Part shown: piece after piece, positions 24,984-32,579 of the stretch
How positions within the stretch are numbered: position 1 is the first letter of the stretch
Layout: every line of letters starts with the position of its first letter
NCBI RefSeq assembly: GCF_042680885.1
Contig: NZ_JBHUEO010000004.1
Coordinates: forward strand, 62,001 to 126,000
Origin: Siminovitchia sediminis
GTDB lineage: Bacteria; Bacillota; Bacilli; Bacillales; Bacillaceae_C
Direction of reading: 5' to 3'
Length of the DNA stretch: 64,000 bases
Made by a program: the position numbers and the translations under genes
The notes under the pieces: generated by a model
The model's input: only the letters and a program-made list of their open reading frames with translations
Told to the model about the DNA's origin: nothing
Databases searched by the model: none

Positions 24984-25202
24984 TTACGGCTCTCTGCCTA
25001 GCCTTCTCAAACCTTTTGCAGCAGGGGAATCCGGATCAGCTTTTCCCTGTTGCTTGGAAAGATTCTCTTGAAATACGCCTCCACCCTCGTTAATCATTCG
25101 CTGGACTTCCAATTCATATTGGATGTAATCATCAAGCCTTGGCAAATAACTTGTGCCTCCTTGCTTAAATATACGACTATCTTTCGAAGCCATCTTTATC
25201 AT
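24984..25202 (-). CDS. Small unknown protein overlapping the end of sigK
   Basis: Seventy-two-residue hydrophilic protein (MIKMASKDSRIFKQGG ... GLRRLGREP) that I do not recognise. It has no signal peptide, membrane helix or cysteine. The middle (RLDDYIQYELEVQRMINEGGG) looks helical and the C-terminal third is charged. The ATG at 25202 lies 26 bases inside sigK (ATG 25193 is also possible); neither has a strong ribosome site, so coupling to sigK translation is the likeliest route. A terminator follows at 24889-24912. Expression together with the mother-cell factor sigK suggests a late sporulation role, but this is inference only. Confidence 0.55.
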   Translation of the reverse strand: MIKMASKDSRIFKQGGTSYLPRLDDYIQYELEVQRMINEGGGVFQENLSKQQGKADPDSPAAKGLRRLGREP

Positions 25203-25911
25203 TCTTCATTTTGTCTTTTTCCGCCCTGTAGAACTCATGGAACATTTTCATTAAAGCCCTTTTTTCAATGCGGGATACATAACTTCTGGAAATGCCGAGT
25301 TCTTTTGCAATCTCTCGTTGGGTCCGTTCTTTCTCAAGGTTCAATCCAAATCTGCCGACGATTACTTCCTTTTCCCTTTCATCCAATACATCGATATAGT
25401 CTTTAATCTTCTCTAACTCCATGTTTAGCTGAATCGTATCAAAAATATCCTCTGCATCAGACTTCAAAACATCAATGAGCGAGATTTCATTGCCTTCTTT
25501 GTCCTGTCCGATCGGATCGTGCAGGGATACATCTTTCCGTGTTTTTTTGAGCGCTCTGAGATGCATTAATATCTCATTTTCAATGCAGCGTGCCGCGTAT
25601 GTCGCCAGTTTGGTTCCTTTCCCGAAGGAATAACTTTCAATGGCTTTAATTAATCCGATGGTACCAATGGAAATCAGATCTTCTGAATCTTCCCCAGTAT
25701 TCTCAAACTTTTTGACAATATGGGCGACCAGGCGTAAATTATGCTCTATCAGCTTATTTCGTGCTTCTTCATCCCCGTCTGCCATCCTGATTAAATACTT
25801 TTTTTCATCGTCCGGAGAAAGCGGCTGAGGAAATGCATTATTTTTTACATAAGATACAAGGAAGATCAATTCTTTGAATAATAATCCAATAGCCGTCAGG
25901 ATTCCCGACAA
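25177..25911 (-). CDS. sigK: RNA polymerase sigma-K precursor, uninterrupted
   Basis: Late mother-cell sporulation sigma factor, made as pro-sigma-K. From TTG 25911 (AGGGGGTGAGGAA ahead) the protein has 244 residues. The 20-residue hydrophobic prosequence SGILTAIGLLFKELIFLVS is followed by YVKNNAFPQPLS, the usual start of mature sigma-K. Region 2 (IEHNLRLVAHIVKKF, DLISIGTIGLIKAIESY, GTKLATYAARCIENEI) and region 4 (TQREIAKELGISRSYVSRIEKRA) are intact. The gene is whole, with no skin-type excision element at the site where B. subtilis 168 is interrupted. An in-frame start at 25971 is less likely. Confidence 0.95.
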   Translation of the reverse strand: MSGILTAIGLLFKELIFLVSYVKNNAFPQPLSPDDEKKYLIRMADGDEEARNKLIEHNLRLVAHIVKKFENTGEDSEDLISIGTIGLIKAIESYSFGKGTKLATYAARCIENEILMHLRALKKTRKDVSLHDPIGQDKEGNEISLIDVLKSDAEDIFDTIQLNMELEKIKDYIDVLDEREKEVIVGRFGLNLEKERTQREIAKELGISRSYVSRIEKRALMKMFHEFYRAEKDKMKNDKDGFER

Positions 25912-25946
25912 TTCCTCACCCCCTGATGATTTTGCCCAGTGATTAT

Positions 25947-25954
25947 AATATATG
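25947..25954 (-). promoter_or_regulatory. Possible sporulation-sigma -10 element before sigK
   Basis: Minus-strand CATATATT fits the CATANNNT form of sigma-E and sigma-K -10 regions, about 36 bases before the TTG start. A convincing -35 partner was not found at the right distance, so this is a weak call based partly on the known control of sigK by these factors. Confidence 0.3.
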
Positions 25955-26076
25955 ACTTCAATGGTGGACATTTGCTTGTCTTTAGAAAAATAGAGTTGTC
26001 CATAATCTCTTTGTCATGAAATGAAGGGAAAGCTTATCATATAATAAAAGAAATATGTTTAAAGGAGGATGATGAG

Positions 26077-27888
26077 ATGAACTCGCATACATATTCCATG
26101 ACATGGGACCTTGATGTTCTGTTTCCGGGGGGAAGTGCATCCGCTGAATTTTCTGCGCATGTCAAAAGAACAGAAAATGACATTGCCTCCTTTACAGCTT
26201 CACTCGAACAATGGAGTCACTCCGGCAAAAGCGTTTCCACACTTCGCAGCCTTTTGAAAAAGCTCCAGCAAGCGGAAATGGATTTGGAAGAGGCCGATTC
26301 ATTCGTCACATGTCTCCAGGCCCAAAATACAAAAGACGTAAAAGCCAATGAGTTAAGAGGCTTTGTCACAAAACTAAAAGCGGAGCTCCGTACGGACTTA
26401 ACTTCGTTTGACAAGGCGCTGGCGGAAATACCTGCTGCAACATGGAAACAATGGATGGAACAGAATGAATTAAAAGAGCTTGCATTTGTTTTGAATGAAA
26501 AAAGAAAACAAGCAGCTGATCAGCTGTCTAAAGAAGAAGAAGCAATCATTCATGCGCTTTCAACGGACGGTTACCACGGATGGGGAGAATTATATGACAC
26601 AATCGCAGGTTCAATCAGCATTCCGTTTCAGGAAAATGGGGATCCTGTCCATCTATCTGCAGGTCAGGCGGAAAACAAGTTTGCAAGCCAGGATCGCAAA
26701 TTAAGGAAGCGATTATTTTATGAATGGGAAAAAGCGTGGAGTGATAAGGCAGGACTTCTTTCTGATACAATCAATCACCTCTCTGGTTTCCGGCTTGCTG
26801 TCTACAGGCAGCGGGGCTGGGATGATGTAGTAAAAGAGGCGCTGGATGACAATCGAATGAGCAAAGAAACGTTGGATACGATGTGGAGGGTTGTATCACA
26901 AAACAAAGAACCTTTTACCCGATTTTTGAAAAGAAAGGCGCAGCTCCTTGGCGTAGAACAGCTGGATTGGTATGATTTGGATGCACCTGCTATACAATCA
27001 CCGAGAACTTATCGGTACCAGGAAGGGGCATCTTTTATTATTGAACATTTTAAGGAATTTGGGGAGGAGCTTGCCGAATTTGCCGAAAAAGCTTTCCGCG
27101 GAAGATGGATTGAAGCGGAAGACCGGCCAGGAAAACAGCCGGGCGGCTTCTGTACATCATTTCCGCTGAGCGGACAGTCAAGGATATTTTTGACATATTC
27201 TGGAACATATGAAAATGTGTCTACTATTGCACACGAATTAGGACATGCTTTTCATGCGTATGCCATGAAAGATGTACATCCATTAAACACTCAGTATGCT
27301 ATGAATGTTGCGGAGACAGCCTCAACTTTCGCTGAAACGATTGTAGCTGATGCCGCCTTGAAGATGGCTAAAGATGATCATGAGAAGCTGGCCCTGCTTG
27401 AAAGCAAGATTCAAAACTCCGTCGCCTATTTTATGAATATCCATGCACGTTTTCTGTTTGAGTCACGCTTTTATGAAGAACGTAAAAAAGGCATGGTGTC
27501 TGCTCCAAGACTGAACCAGCTGATGGAAGAAGCCCAGAAAGAAGCTTACGCGGATTCACTCGGACAATACCATCCATATTTTTGGGCATCCAAGCTCCAT
27601 TTTTATATAACCGATGTTCCATTTTATCATTTCCCTTATACGTTTGGATACTTATTTTCCCTCGGTATATACGCAGAAGCTAAAAAGCACGGGAAAGGCT
27701 ATGAACAGAAATATATGGCCCTTTTGAAGGATACCGGAAAAATGCGTGTCGAGGAGCTTGCGAAAAAACATTTGGATGCAGATTTGACTGAGGAAGGTTT
27801 TTGGCAGGCAGGAGTGGAGCTCTGTATCAAAGATATACAGGAGTTTCTTAAAATGACTGAGCCTCAAGTATCCTCTCAAGACTGCTAA
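26077..27888 (+). CDS. M3-family oligoendopeptidase (PepF-like)
   Basis: Zinc metallopeptidase of the M3 family (thimet/oligoendopeptidase F group), predicted cytosolic, cleaving short peptides. In 603 residues the N-terminal oligopeptidase F domain is followed by the catalytic HEXXH motif IAHELGHAFHAY at about 388-399, with the downstream Glu in ETASTFAETIVAD (about 414-426). AAAGGAGG stands 8 bases before ATG 26077. It is a single plus-strand gene between sigK and mtnN, with its own terminator. In B. subtilis 168 I do not recall such a gene in this place, so it may be a local insertion or the joint of a rearrangement. Confidence 0.9.
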   Translation: MNSHTYSMTWDLDVLFPGGSASAEFSAHVKRTENDIASFTASLEQWSHSGKSVSTLRSLLKKLQQAEMDLEEADSFVTCLQAQNTKDVKANELRGFVTKLKAELRTDLTSFDKALAEIPAATWKQWMEQNELKELAFVLNEKRKQAADQLSKEEEAIIHALSTDGYHGWGELYDTIAGSISIPFQENGDPVHLSAGQAENKFASQDRKLRKRLFYEWEKAWSDKAGLLSDTINHLSGFRLAVYRQRGWDDVVKEALDDNRMSKETLDTMWRVVSQNKEPFTRFLKRKAQLLGVEQLDWYDLDAPAIQSPRTYRYQEGASFIIEHFKEFGEELAEFAEKAFRGRWIEAEDRPGKQPGGFCTSFPLSGQSRIFLTYSGTYENVSTIAHELGHAFHAYAMKDVHPLNTQYAMNVAETASTFAETIVADAALKMAKDDHEKLALLESKIQNSVAYFMNIHARFLFESRFYEERKKGMVSAPRLNQLMEEAQKEAYADSLGQYHPYFWASKLHFYITDVPFYHFPYTFGYLFSLGIYAEAKKHGKGYEQKYMALLKDTGKMRVEELAKKHLDADLTEEGFWQAGVELCIKDIQEFLKMTEPQVSSQDC

Positions 27889-27921
27889 AAACCGAAGGTT
27901 CGCCACTTGAACCTTCGGTTT
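27889..27921. terminator. Terminator between the oligopeptidase gene and mtnN
   Basis: A 13-bp perfect stem (AAACCGAAGGTTC and its complement) with a 7-base loop, then TCTTTTG; convergent genes end on both sides. Confidence 0.85.
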
Positions 27922-27930
27922 CTTTTGAAT

Positions 27931-28626
27931 TTAATCTAAAGATTTGATCATTTCCATAACCAGATTTGCTGAGTTCATTGAAGCTTTTTCAATAAATTGC
28001 TCAAAAGAAATTTCCGATTTCTGGCCCGCTATATCTGAAAGCGAGCGGATGACAACAAATGGAATGTTAAATTGATGGGCTACCTGCGCAATGGCGGCCC
28101 CTTCCATTTCAGCTGCCTGTAATTTCGGAAAGGTCTTTCGTACGAATTCTACTTTGGCCGGGTCGCTCATAAAAGTATCACCGGTCACAATCAGCCCTTT
28201 GACTGCTTTTATACCTTTAAGCACTTGAGCTGCAGCCTGGGCTGTCTTCATTAACTGTTCATCAGCCTTAAAAGCTTCAGGCAGCTGCGGAACCTGGCCG
28301 TAAGCATATCCAAACGCTGTGACATCTACATCATGGTGGCGGACTTCGTCTGATATGACCAGGTCCCCAATTTGTAACTCCGGATTATATCCCCCTGCAG
28401 ATCCCGTATTAATCAAAACATCCGGTTGGTACCTTTCCATTAATATTGTAGCAGCCATGGCTGCATTTACTTTACCGATGCCGGCTTTGGATAAAATCAC
28501 TTCATGCCCATACAATGTGCCGACAGCAAACTCACAATTCGCCACTGTTTCCGTTTTCGTTGCCCGGAATTGCTCCCGCAACAGTGTGACTTCCTCTTCC
28601 ATTGCACCTATTACAGCTATTTTCAT
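27931..28626 (-). CDS. mtnN: MtnN, methylthioadenosine/S-adenosylhomocysteine nucleosidase
   Basis: Cleaves adenine from MTA and SAH, feeding methionine salvage and SAM recycling. 231 residues: MKIAVIGAMEEEVTLLRE at the start, the nucleoside-phosphorylase fold with GKVNAAMAATIL, the substrate-site segment AAEMEGAAIAQVA near 170 and VVIRSLSDIAG with the catalytic Asp near 195. The ATG at 28626 (AGGGAG ahead) gives the family N-terminus. It lies 25 bases after yrrS on the same strand. Confidence 0.95.
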   Translation of the reverse strand: MKIAVIGAMEEEVTLLREQFRATKTETVANCEFAVGTLYGHEVILSKAGIGKVNAAMAATILMERYQPDVLINTGSAGGYNPELQIGDLVISDEVRHHDVDVTAFGYAYGQVPQLPEAFKADEQLMKTAQAAAQVLKGIKAVKGLIVTGDTFMSDPAKVEFVRKTFPKLQAAEMEGAAIAQVAHQFNIPFVVIRSLSDIAGQKSEISFEQFIEKASMNSANLVMEMIKSLD

Positions 28627-28651
28627 ATGTTGATTAACTCCCTGTTCTTTA

Positions 28652-29287
28652 TTATCTTTTATCGTTTTCAATTAATTTTTTGACCTCTACAGGCTTCCAT
28701 CCCTCTCCTGAAATCCATTCAATATATACACGGTATGTATCATCGCTGCCCTTTTCGGACACCGTTAAGACGGCTTGATTTTCCGGATCTTCTCCGCCGG
28801 TCACCCACCAGTCGTTCATGTTATCGGCTGAAATACCAATCGCATATGCCGCAGCCTGAAGTTTTTCATTCCAATCAGTAGTTCCCATATTATAAGATGA
28901 TTGATGTCCATTTTGCTCTGTTCCAATCGGCTTCCATGACGGATTGACAATGACCTTTTCAACATTGGGCTCGTCACTGTCCATTTCTCTTATTTCATCG
29001 GACTTCTCATCTTCTTCTGTGGACTCTTCATTACCTTGTTCCTCGTTCGGCTCAACTTCGGCGGTAGCTTCCTGCGTTTGTTCTGTTTGCTCAGAATCTG
29101 ATTCATGATTGTCAGGAGGACTACCGGCCTGCTCTGTCTCACTGCCGCCCCCAAAAAAGATCGATCCTCCGACTAATAAGATTAAAACAAGGACAATGGC
29201 AATCAGCGTATTTAAAATAATATTTGTTTTTCTCCGTTTTGCCCGGCGTGCAGAGCGTGATTTTTCATCTTTGAAATCGATCGGCAT
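28652..29287 (-). CDS. yrrS: YrrS-like membrane-anchored protein (DUF1510)
   Basis: 211 residues: a basic N-terminus (SRSARRAKRRKTN), one transmembrane helix (IILNTLIAIVLVLILLVGGSIFFGG, about 23-47), a long acidic low-complexity linker (TEQTQEATAEVEPNEEQGNEESTEEDE) and a C-terminal DUF1510 domain (WNEKLQAAAYAIGISADNMNDWWVTGG). B. subtilis YrrS is encoded next to pbpI and is thought to act with it. ATG 29287 follows GGGAGGGGTTGTATCA. Confidence 0.88.
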   Translation of the reverse strand: MPIDFKDEKSRSARRAKRRKTNIILNTLIAIVLVLILLVGGSIFFGGGSETEQAGSPPDNHESDSEQTEQTQEATAEVEPNEEQGNEESTEEDEKSDEIREMDSDEPNVEKVIVNPSWKPIGTEQNGHQSSYNMGTTDWNEKLQAAAYAIGISADNMNDWWVTGGEDPENQAVLTVSEKGSDDTYRVYIEWISGEGWKPVEVKKLIENDKR

Positions 29288-29376
29288 TGATACAACCCCT
29301 CCCGTCATTGTACCTATAATATCATGCACAGGGGAAAACATGCATCCTTTTTTCATTTTGAAGGGTCGACGCGTTT

Positions 29377-31125
29377 TTACATGGCGTCTGATTGTGCCTG
29401 TATCATTTGAACAATATCAGCATACAGGAGATTGACTCCGCCCTGATCAATGGGAACATCCATATTGACGACCACAAGAACATATTGAGGATCTTCAAAT
29501 GGAAAATACCCGGCAAACCATTTATGATGAAGCTGATGGTCATTTTGAATAACAGCTGTTTCCGCTGTACCAGTTTTTCCTGCTACTTGGATGGGAAGGT
29601 TATTCAGTACATGTCCTGTACCTTCCGGATCAGTTACAACCTTTCTGAGAAGCTTTTGAAGCTCCATCGCTGCAATAGGTGACACGTTTCCATTGTCTAT
29701 GATTTGAGGCTCAAAAGATGTCATAACGGTTCCATCACCATACTGAATTTCGGATACTGCCCGGATGGACATTTTTTCTCCTCCCCTCGCGATCGAGGCC
29801 ATCATGTTAGCTACAGAAATAGGGGCCAGCCGTACTTCCTGCTGTCCAATCCCTGTCTGAGCTATGAGATTTTTATCTTTTCTGCTCTCATTTTCGGCAA
29901 AAATTCTTCCGGTATCGTGCTCAAACTGTTTGAAATCATCTAACTGAAAAATATCTCCCTCCCAAGCGGCCGATTCAAGAAGCCCCAATTTTCTAGCATA
30001 ATTCTCTAAAACCATGGGATCCTTTTCCAATAACTCTTGTGCCAATTCGGCAAAGGTTCGATTACAGCTCCTGGAAAAGCTGTCCTCAACATTTAGATGT
30101 CCAAGGTTACGTTCAGCAGGATTTCCCCTTATATCCAAGTCACATCGGTATCTGTCTTGATCACGGACTATTCCTTCCTCTATTGCAGCTGCAGCTACAA
30201 CAGTTTTAAAAACCGATCCTGGGATCAGCTGGCTGAACATCATGTTCTTTGAGCCTTCATTCGAATAAGGGTTTTTTGTGTTCATTTGCGGCCTGGAAAC
30301 GGCAGCCAATAGATCGTTTGTTTTTACATCCAGAAGGAGGGCTCCGCCTTTTTGGATCCCGTGCTTGTCTACAAGGGCTTCGACTTCTTTCTGAAGCGTT
30401 TGATCTATTGTTGTTTTAACCTGCAGTGGGTAAAAAGGGTTCGATTGACCTGCATATTTTACATCAATGCCAAAAAGAGGATTGCCATTCCCATCTACAT
30501 GAAATACAAATTTCGTTTCATTTTCCGACTGCAAAAAATCATCAAATGTTTTTTCAAGTCCGGTTAACCCGATGGTTGTGTATCTCCAATCCTGATCTGG
30601 ATAGCGTTTTTTAAATAATTCTTCATTTTCTCCGTAAATTCCGATCAGCTGGCCCGCCAGCCGTTTTTTCGGAAAGATTTTCTTTTTCACTGCAAGGACA
30701 CCTGGTATATTCAATTGGTTAATGGCATCCGCCTGCGGGTCAGTTAATAGAATGGGGTCTTTTCCCCCTGCAATCATCGGTTCATCAGCATGTTCCACTT
30801 GACGAACAAGGATAGACTCGGGAACCTGTAAAATAGATGCAATTTCTTCACTTTTCCAATCCATTGATTGAATAAAAGGAAACAGAACAAGCACCGACTT
30901 TTCCTCATAAGACAAAGGCTGTCCGTCACGATCCAGAAATTGACCCCTGCCGTCATCCAGGATGAGCTCATGGGTTCTCTGGCGAACACTTTCCTTAACA
31001 AGGTTTACATGGCGGGAAGAAAAATTCTCGGTTTGAAATAATTGAATTTGCATCAACCGCCCAACGAGACCGCTGAGCATGAAAAAGAATATCAATGCAA
31101 CTGCTAGCAGACGCTTTTTTGCCAT
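29377..31125 (-). CDS. pbpI: PbpI-type class B penicillin-binding protein
   Basis: Monofunctional peptidoglycan transpeptidase, 582 residues. It has an N-terminal membrane anchor (RLLAVALIFFFMLSGLVGRLMQIQLF), a class B dimerisation part (about 50-230) and the transpeptidase domain with SxxK in PGSVFKTVVAA (about 310), SxN-like SCN in FSRSCNRTFAEL (about 355) and KTG in VAGKTGTAET (about 510). ATG 31125 with AAAGAGGAG ahead is chosen over 31176. The pbpI-yrrS-mtnN order is that of B. subtilis (yrrR). Confidence 0.93.
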   Translation of the reverse strand: MAKKRLLAVALIFFFMLSGLVGRLMQIQLFQTENFSSRHVNLVKESVRQRTHELILDDGRGQFLDRDGQPLSYEEKSVLVLFPFIQSMDWKSEEIASILQVPESILVRQVEHADEPMIAGGKDPILLTDPQADAINQLNIPGVLAVKKKIFPKKRLAGQLIGIYGENEELFKKRYPDQDWRYTTIGLTGLEKTFDDFLQSENETKFVFHVDGNGNPLFGIDVKYAGQSNPFYPLQVKTTIDQTLQKEVEALVDKHGIQKGGALLLDVKTNDLLAAVSRPQMNTKNPYSNEGSKNMMFSQLIPGSVFKTVVAAAAIEEGIVRDQDRYRCDLDIRGNPAERNLGHLNVEDSFSRSCNRTFAELAQELLEKDPMVLENYARKLGLLESAAWEGDIFQLDDFKQFEHDTGRIFAENESRKDKNLIAQTGIGQQEVRLAPISVANMMASIARGGEKMSIRAVSEIQYGDGTVMTSFEPQIIDNGNVSPIAAMELQKLLRKVVTDPEGTGHVLNNLPIQVAGKTGTAETAVIQNDHQLHHKWFAGYFPFEDPQYVLVVVNMDVPIDQGGVNLLYADIVQMIQAQSDAM

Positions 31126-31227
31126 TTCATACACTCCTCTTTCCCATTGTTGCCGCAGGAAAAGAGATGTAATCATGGCCTACTAAATTTCTGCTAAACG
31201 TTGTGACCCTATTTACATATAATTAAA

Positions 31228-31259
31228 AAAACACGGAAAGCTGCGGCCATCCGTGTTTT
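31228..31259 (-). terminator. Terminator of greA
   Basis: Ten-bp perfect stem AAAACACGGA/TCCGTGTTTT with a 12-base loop, then TTTTTT on the minus strand, directly after the greA stop. Confidence 0.88.
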
Positions 31260-31264
31260 ACTCG

Positions 31265-31741
31265 TTAACTGATAGAAATAATTTTTACTCTCATCTCGCC
31301 GCCGGGTGTCTGAACAGTTACTTCTTCATTCACCTTTTGCCCAAGCAAGCTTTTGGCAATGGGTGAGTCGTTGGAAATTTTTCCTTCAAACGGATCAGCT
31401 TCCGCACTGCCCACAATCGTATATGTTTCTTCATCACCATCAGGCAATTCAACAAACGTAACCGTTTTCCCAAGGGTTACTGTATCCGAATTCATCTCGT
31501 CATCTTCAATAATTTTTGCATTGCGGATCATATTTTCCAACGTGGTAATTCTTCCTTCAACAAATGCCTGCTCTTCCTTTGCCGAATCATACTCCGAGTT
31601 TTCTGAGAGATCCCCAAAGCTGCGGGCAACTTTGATCCGTTCAACGACTTCTTTTCTCCTTACAGTCTTTAAGTATTCCAGTTCCTGTTCTAATTTTTCT
31701 TTTCCGGCTGCTGTCATATGATATTCTTTTTCTGTAGCCAT
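31265..31741 (-). CDS. greA: GreA transcript cleavage factor
   Basis: Rescues backtracked RNA polymerase by stimulating RNA cleavage. The 158-residue protein has the N-terminal coiled-coil with the acidic tip (RSFGDLSENSEYDSAKEEQAF, about 45-65) and the C-terminal FKBP-like domain (VGSAEADPFEGKISNDSPIAKSLLG, about 110-134). ATG 31741 follows AAGGAGTGAAGGGAA. It has its own promoter about 130 bases upstream and a leader with a GC-rich hairpin. Confidence 0.97.
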   Translation of the reverse strand: MATEKEYHMTAAGKEKLEQELEYLKTVRRKEVVERIKVARSFGDLSENSEYDSAKEEQAFVEGRITTLENMIRNAKIIEDDEMNSDTVTLGKTVTFVELPDGDEETYTIVGSAEADPFEGKISNDSPIAKSLLGQKVNEEVTVQTPGGEMRVKIISIS

Positions 31742-31803
31742 TTCCCTTCACTCCTTATTCATTCCACCATATCATTCGGCTGATGCCTATAAAAATACAT
31801 GAC

Positions 31804-31827
31804 AGCGCGCCACATGAAGGGCGCGCT
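31804..31827 (-). promoter_or_regulatory. GC-rich hairpin in the greA leader
   Basis: AGCGCGCC and GGCGCGCT (8 bp) around an 8-base loop. On the minus strand a T-rich stretch (TATTTTTAT) starts about 6 bases after the stem, a spacing too long for a standard terminator but usable for pausing or attenuation. It lies about 63 bases before the greA start, downstream of its probable promoter. It could also be a weak terminator for the mltG-trmR transcript. Confidence 0.5.
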
Positions 31828-31865
31828 ATCGATTTAAGTAAATGCTTATATTCATTATCTATGCC

Positions 31866-31894
31866 ATCATATTATAAAAATGACATTTATTCAA
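31866..31894 (-). promoter_or_regulatory. Probable sigma-A promoter of greA
   Basis: Minus-strand TTGAAT (31889-31894), 17 bases, TATGAT (31866-31871), located just after the trmR stop. Confidence 0.6.
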
Positions 31895-31930
31895 GAGCTT
31901 GCAGAGCTTATTTGGGAGATTTCGGTTTCT

Positions 31931-32566
31931 TTATATCTTTTGGCTGACTGCCAGTCCATCACCGGCAGGGATGATGCTTGTACGGTATTCCTCATGATTC
32001 ATAAGAAACTGGTTGTATTCTTTCATTTTCCGAACGATGTTTTGAAGTCGCCGGTTCTCCACTTTTTCCTCTGCAACATAGCCTTTAAACAGCACGTTAT
32101 CGGAATAGATGCAGCCTCCTTTGACAAGCAACTCACCGTACAGGTTAAAAAACTTCATATATTGACCTTTCGCCGCATCAATAAATACTGAATCGTAAGG
32201 GCCCAAAGCAGAGACATCTTCCACAAGATCCATGGCGTCTCCTGTCAAGACCGTAATTCGCTCCTCTTCTCCTGCAGTACGGATATAGCTTTTTGCCTGC
32301 TCCGCTCTAACCGGATCGATTTCAATGGTAGTAATCTTCGCATCAGGCAAAACATCAGCAATACGCAGTGCGGAGTATCCGATGGCCGTCCCAATTTCCA
32401 ATATGTTGGCGGGTTGCTGAATACTCATGAACTGCAGCATGACATCGATGGCCGTCTGCTGCATAATTGGAACACGATCTTCCCTGGCGAACTTTTCCAT
32501 GTCTAAAAATAAATCGTTTCTTGGAGGGAGCAGGGATTCGATATATCGGTCCATGAATTCATTCAT
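31931..32566 (-). CDS. trmR: TrmR, tRNA 5-hydroxyuridine methyltransferase
   Basis: Class I SAM methyltransferase (YrrM) that methylates ho5U34 to mo5U34 in tRNA. In 211 residues: NILEIGTAIGYSALRIADVLP (motif I, about 57-77), TTIEIDPVRAEQA (about 82-94) and YDSVFIDAAKGQYMKFF (about 130-146). ATG 32566 has AGGAGG nine bases ahead; the upstream open frame to 32623 lies within mltG. The hydroxylation genes yrrN and yrrO, which follow trmR in B. subtilis, are missing here, so ho5U would have to come from genes elsewhere (for example TrhO). Confidence 0.9.
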   Translation of the reverse strand: MNEFMDRYIESLLPPRNDLFLDMEKFAREDRVPIMQQTAIDVMLQFMSIQQPANILEIGTAIGYSALRIADVLPDAKITTIEIDPVRAEQAKSYIRTAGEEERITVLTGDAMDLVEDVSALGPYDSVFIDAAKGQYMKFFNLYGELLVKGGCIYSDNVLFKGYVAEEKVENRRLQNIVRKMKEYNQFLMNHEEYRTSIIPAGDGLAVSQKI

Positions 32567-32579
32567 GCTGGCGTGCCTC

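Noticed and set aside
25177..25911. A skin-like element or frameshift in sigK
   Set aside because: The reading frame is continuous from prosequence to region 4 with normal length.
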